This document shows positions 63,693-64,000 of a DNA stretch of 64,000 bases, piece after piece. How positions within the stretch are numbered: the stretch's first letter is position 1; every line of letters begins with the position of its first letter. The stretch is from Pararhizobium capsulatum DSM 1112. Lineage in GTDB: Bacteria > Pseudomonadota > Alphaproteobacteria > Rhizobiales > Rhizobiaceae. Position numbers and translations under genes: made by a program. The stretch is taken from positions 1,757,001 to 1,821,000 of the forward strand of contig NZ_JAUSVF010000001.1 in assembly GCF_030814475.1 (NCBI RefSeq). The letters run 5' to 3'. The notes under the pieces are model-generated. The model made no database searches. It saw only the letters and a program-made list of their open reading frames with translations, and had not been told where the DNA came from.

Positions 63693-64000
63693 CGTATGTT
63701 CCGTGTTGGTCTGCCCCGCTTCAGTTGCGCGGCGACGCCTCGATCTTCATTGTCGGGTACCGGTAAACCGGCCATCCTTCGTACCATCCGCAAGGCAGTC
63801 CTATCCGATCGTGACTTGCGGTCTCTAGGAGACTTACGAAATTCGCCCTAACAATACTTAAATCCGTGGATCATTTCGGGACACTTACGGGAAATTCACG
63901 GATCACCCTGCTGGCAAAGGTAGGGGATTGAACCGCAGGCATCAAATATTTCCGATCAATATCACGAGAATTGATCCATTTATGGTCCGGAAATGAGTAG
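63693..64000. other. Upstream region of pepN to window end
   Basis: No supported gene. The first 150 bases are the pepN leader and promoter region on the minus strand; no clear RBS-promoter pair stands out. TCCGTG (63862) and CACGGA (63898) could pair weakly. A 62-residue frame at 63663-63851 is antisense to pepN and lacks an RBS. Confidence 0.4.

Overview
The window reads as chromosome of a Rhizobiaceae alphaproteobacterium (Rhizobium/Agrobacterium/Sinorhizobium type). The evidence is a Ros/MucR zinc-finger regulator, a feuN-feuP-feuQ locus, the order ccmI-ccmE-ccmF-ccmH-degP-two-component pair-glnE-pleC-pepN, a Mrp (Pha) antiporter operon, several families typical of rhizobia (DUF5330, DUF2336, DUF1491) and RIME-type palindromic intergenic repeats. 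No rRNA, tRNA or CRISPR array was seen.

Layout. 0-5 kb: two VOC-fold proteins (one 5'-truncated by the window edge, one with a Tat signal), a universal stress protein preceded by a near-perfect FNR/FixK box, a glycine-zipper lipoprotein, a Sel1-repeat secreted protein and a PaqR/hemolysin III protein. 5.3-11.3 kb: a seven-gene mrpABCDEFG Na+(K+)/H+ antiporter operon with overlapping genes. 11.8-20.3 kb: mucR, a stand-alone DnaA-domain-IV-like DNA-binding protein, a downstream gene cut by a degenerate IS element, sufE, DUF5330, a DivJ-like histidine kinase, a peptidoglycan-binding protein, DUF1491 and DUF2336. 20.5-27.2 kb: an SH3 protein with a long Arg/Asp repeat tail, small membrane proteins, a perfect CtrA full site, a DUF1254/DUF1214 pair, penicillin-binding protein 1, a YcgN-like Cys protein and a MmcQ/YjbR protein.

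27.2-43.7 kb is a complete-in-order gene transfer agent (GTA)-like cluster: candidate TerS, TerL, portal, small membrane protein, prohead protease, HK97 capsid, head-tail connectors, tail terminator, major tail protein, two tape-measure chaperones, tape measure, DUF2460, DUF2163, NlpC/P60 peptidase, the large tail fibre/host-specificity protein and a holin-like protein. Most genes are intact, but five carry single-base indels, at least six of eight at homopolymers. RIME repeats sit between and even inside genes. Two tiny paralogous genes (40 and 49 aa) lie on the opposite strand between TerL and portal. I read it as a recently degenerating GTA, or one whose frameshifts are sequencing errors.

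43.9-64 kb: feuN-feuP-feuQ (osmosensing/cyclic glucan export regulation in Sinorhizobium), a surface-antigen lipoprotein, cytochrome c maturation genes ccmI/E/F/H, the periplasmic protease degP, a two-component pair, glnE, a PleC-type kinase convergent with glnE, and pepN. DivJ-like and PleC-like kinases, mucR and CtrA sites together make the window rich in cell-cycle control genes.
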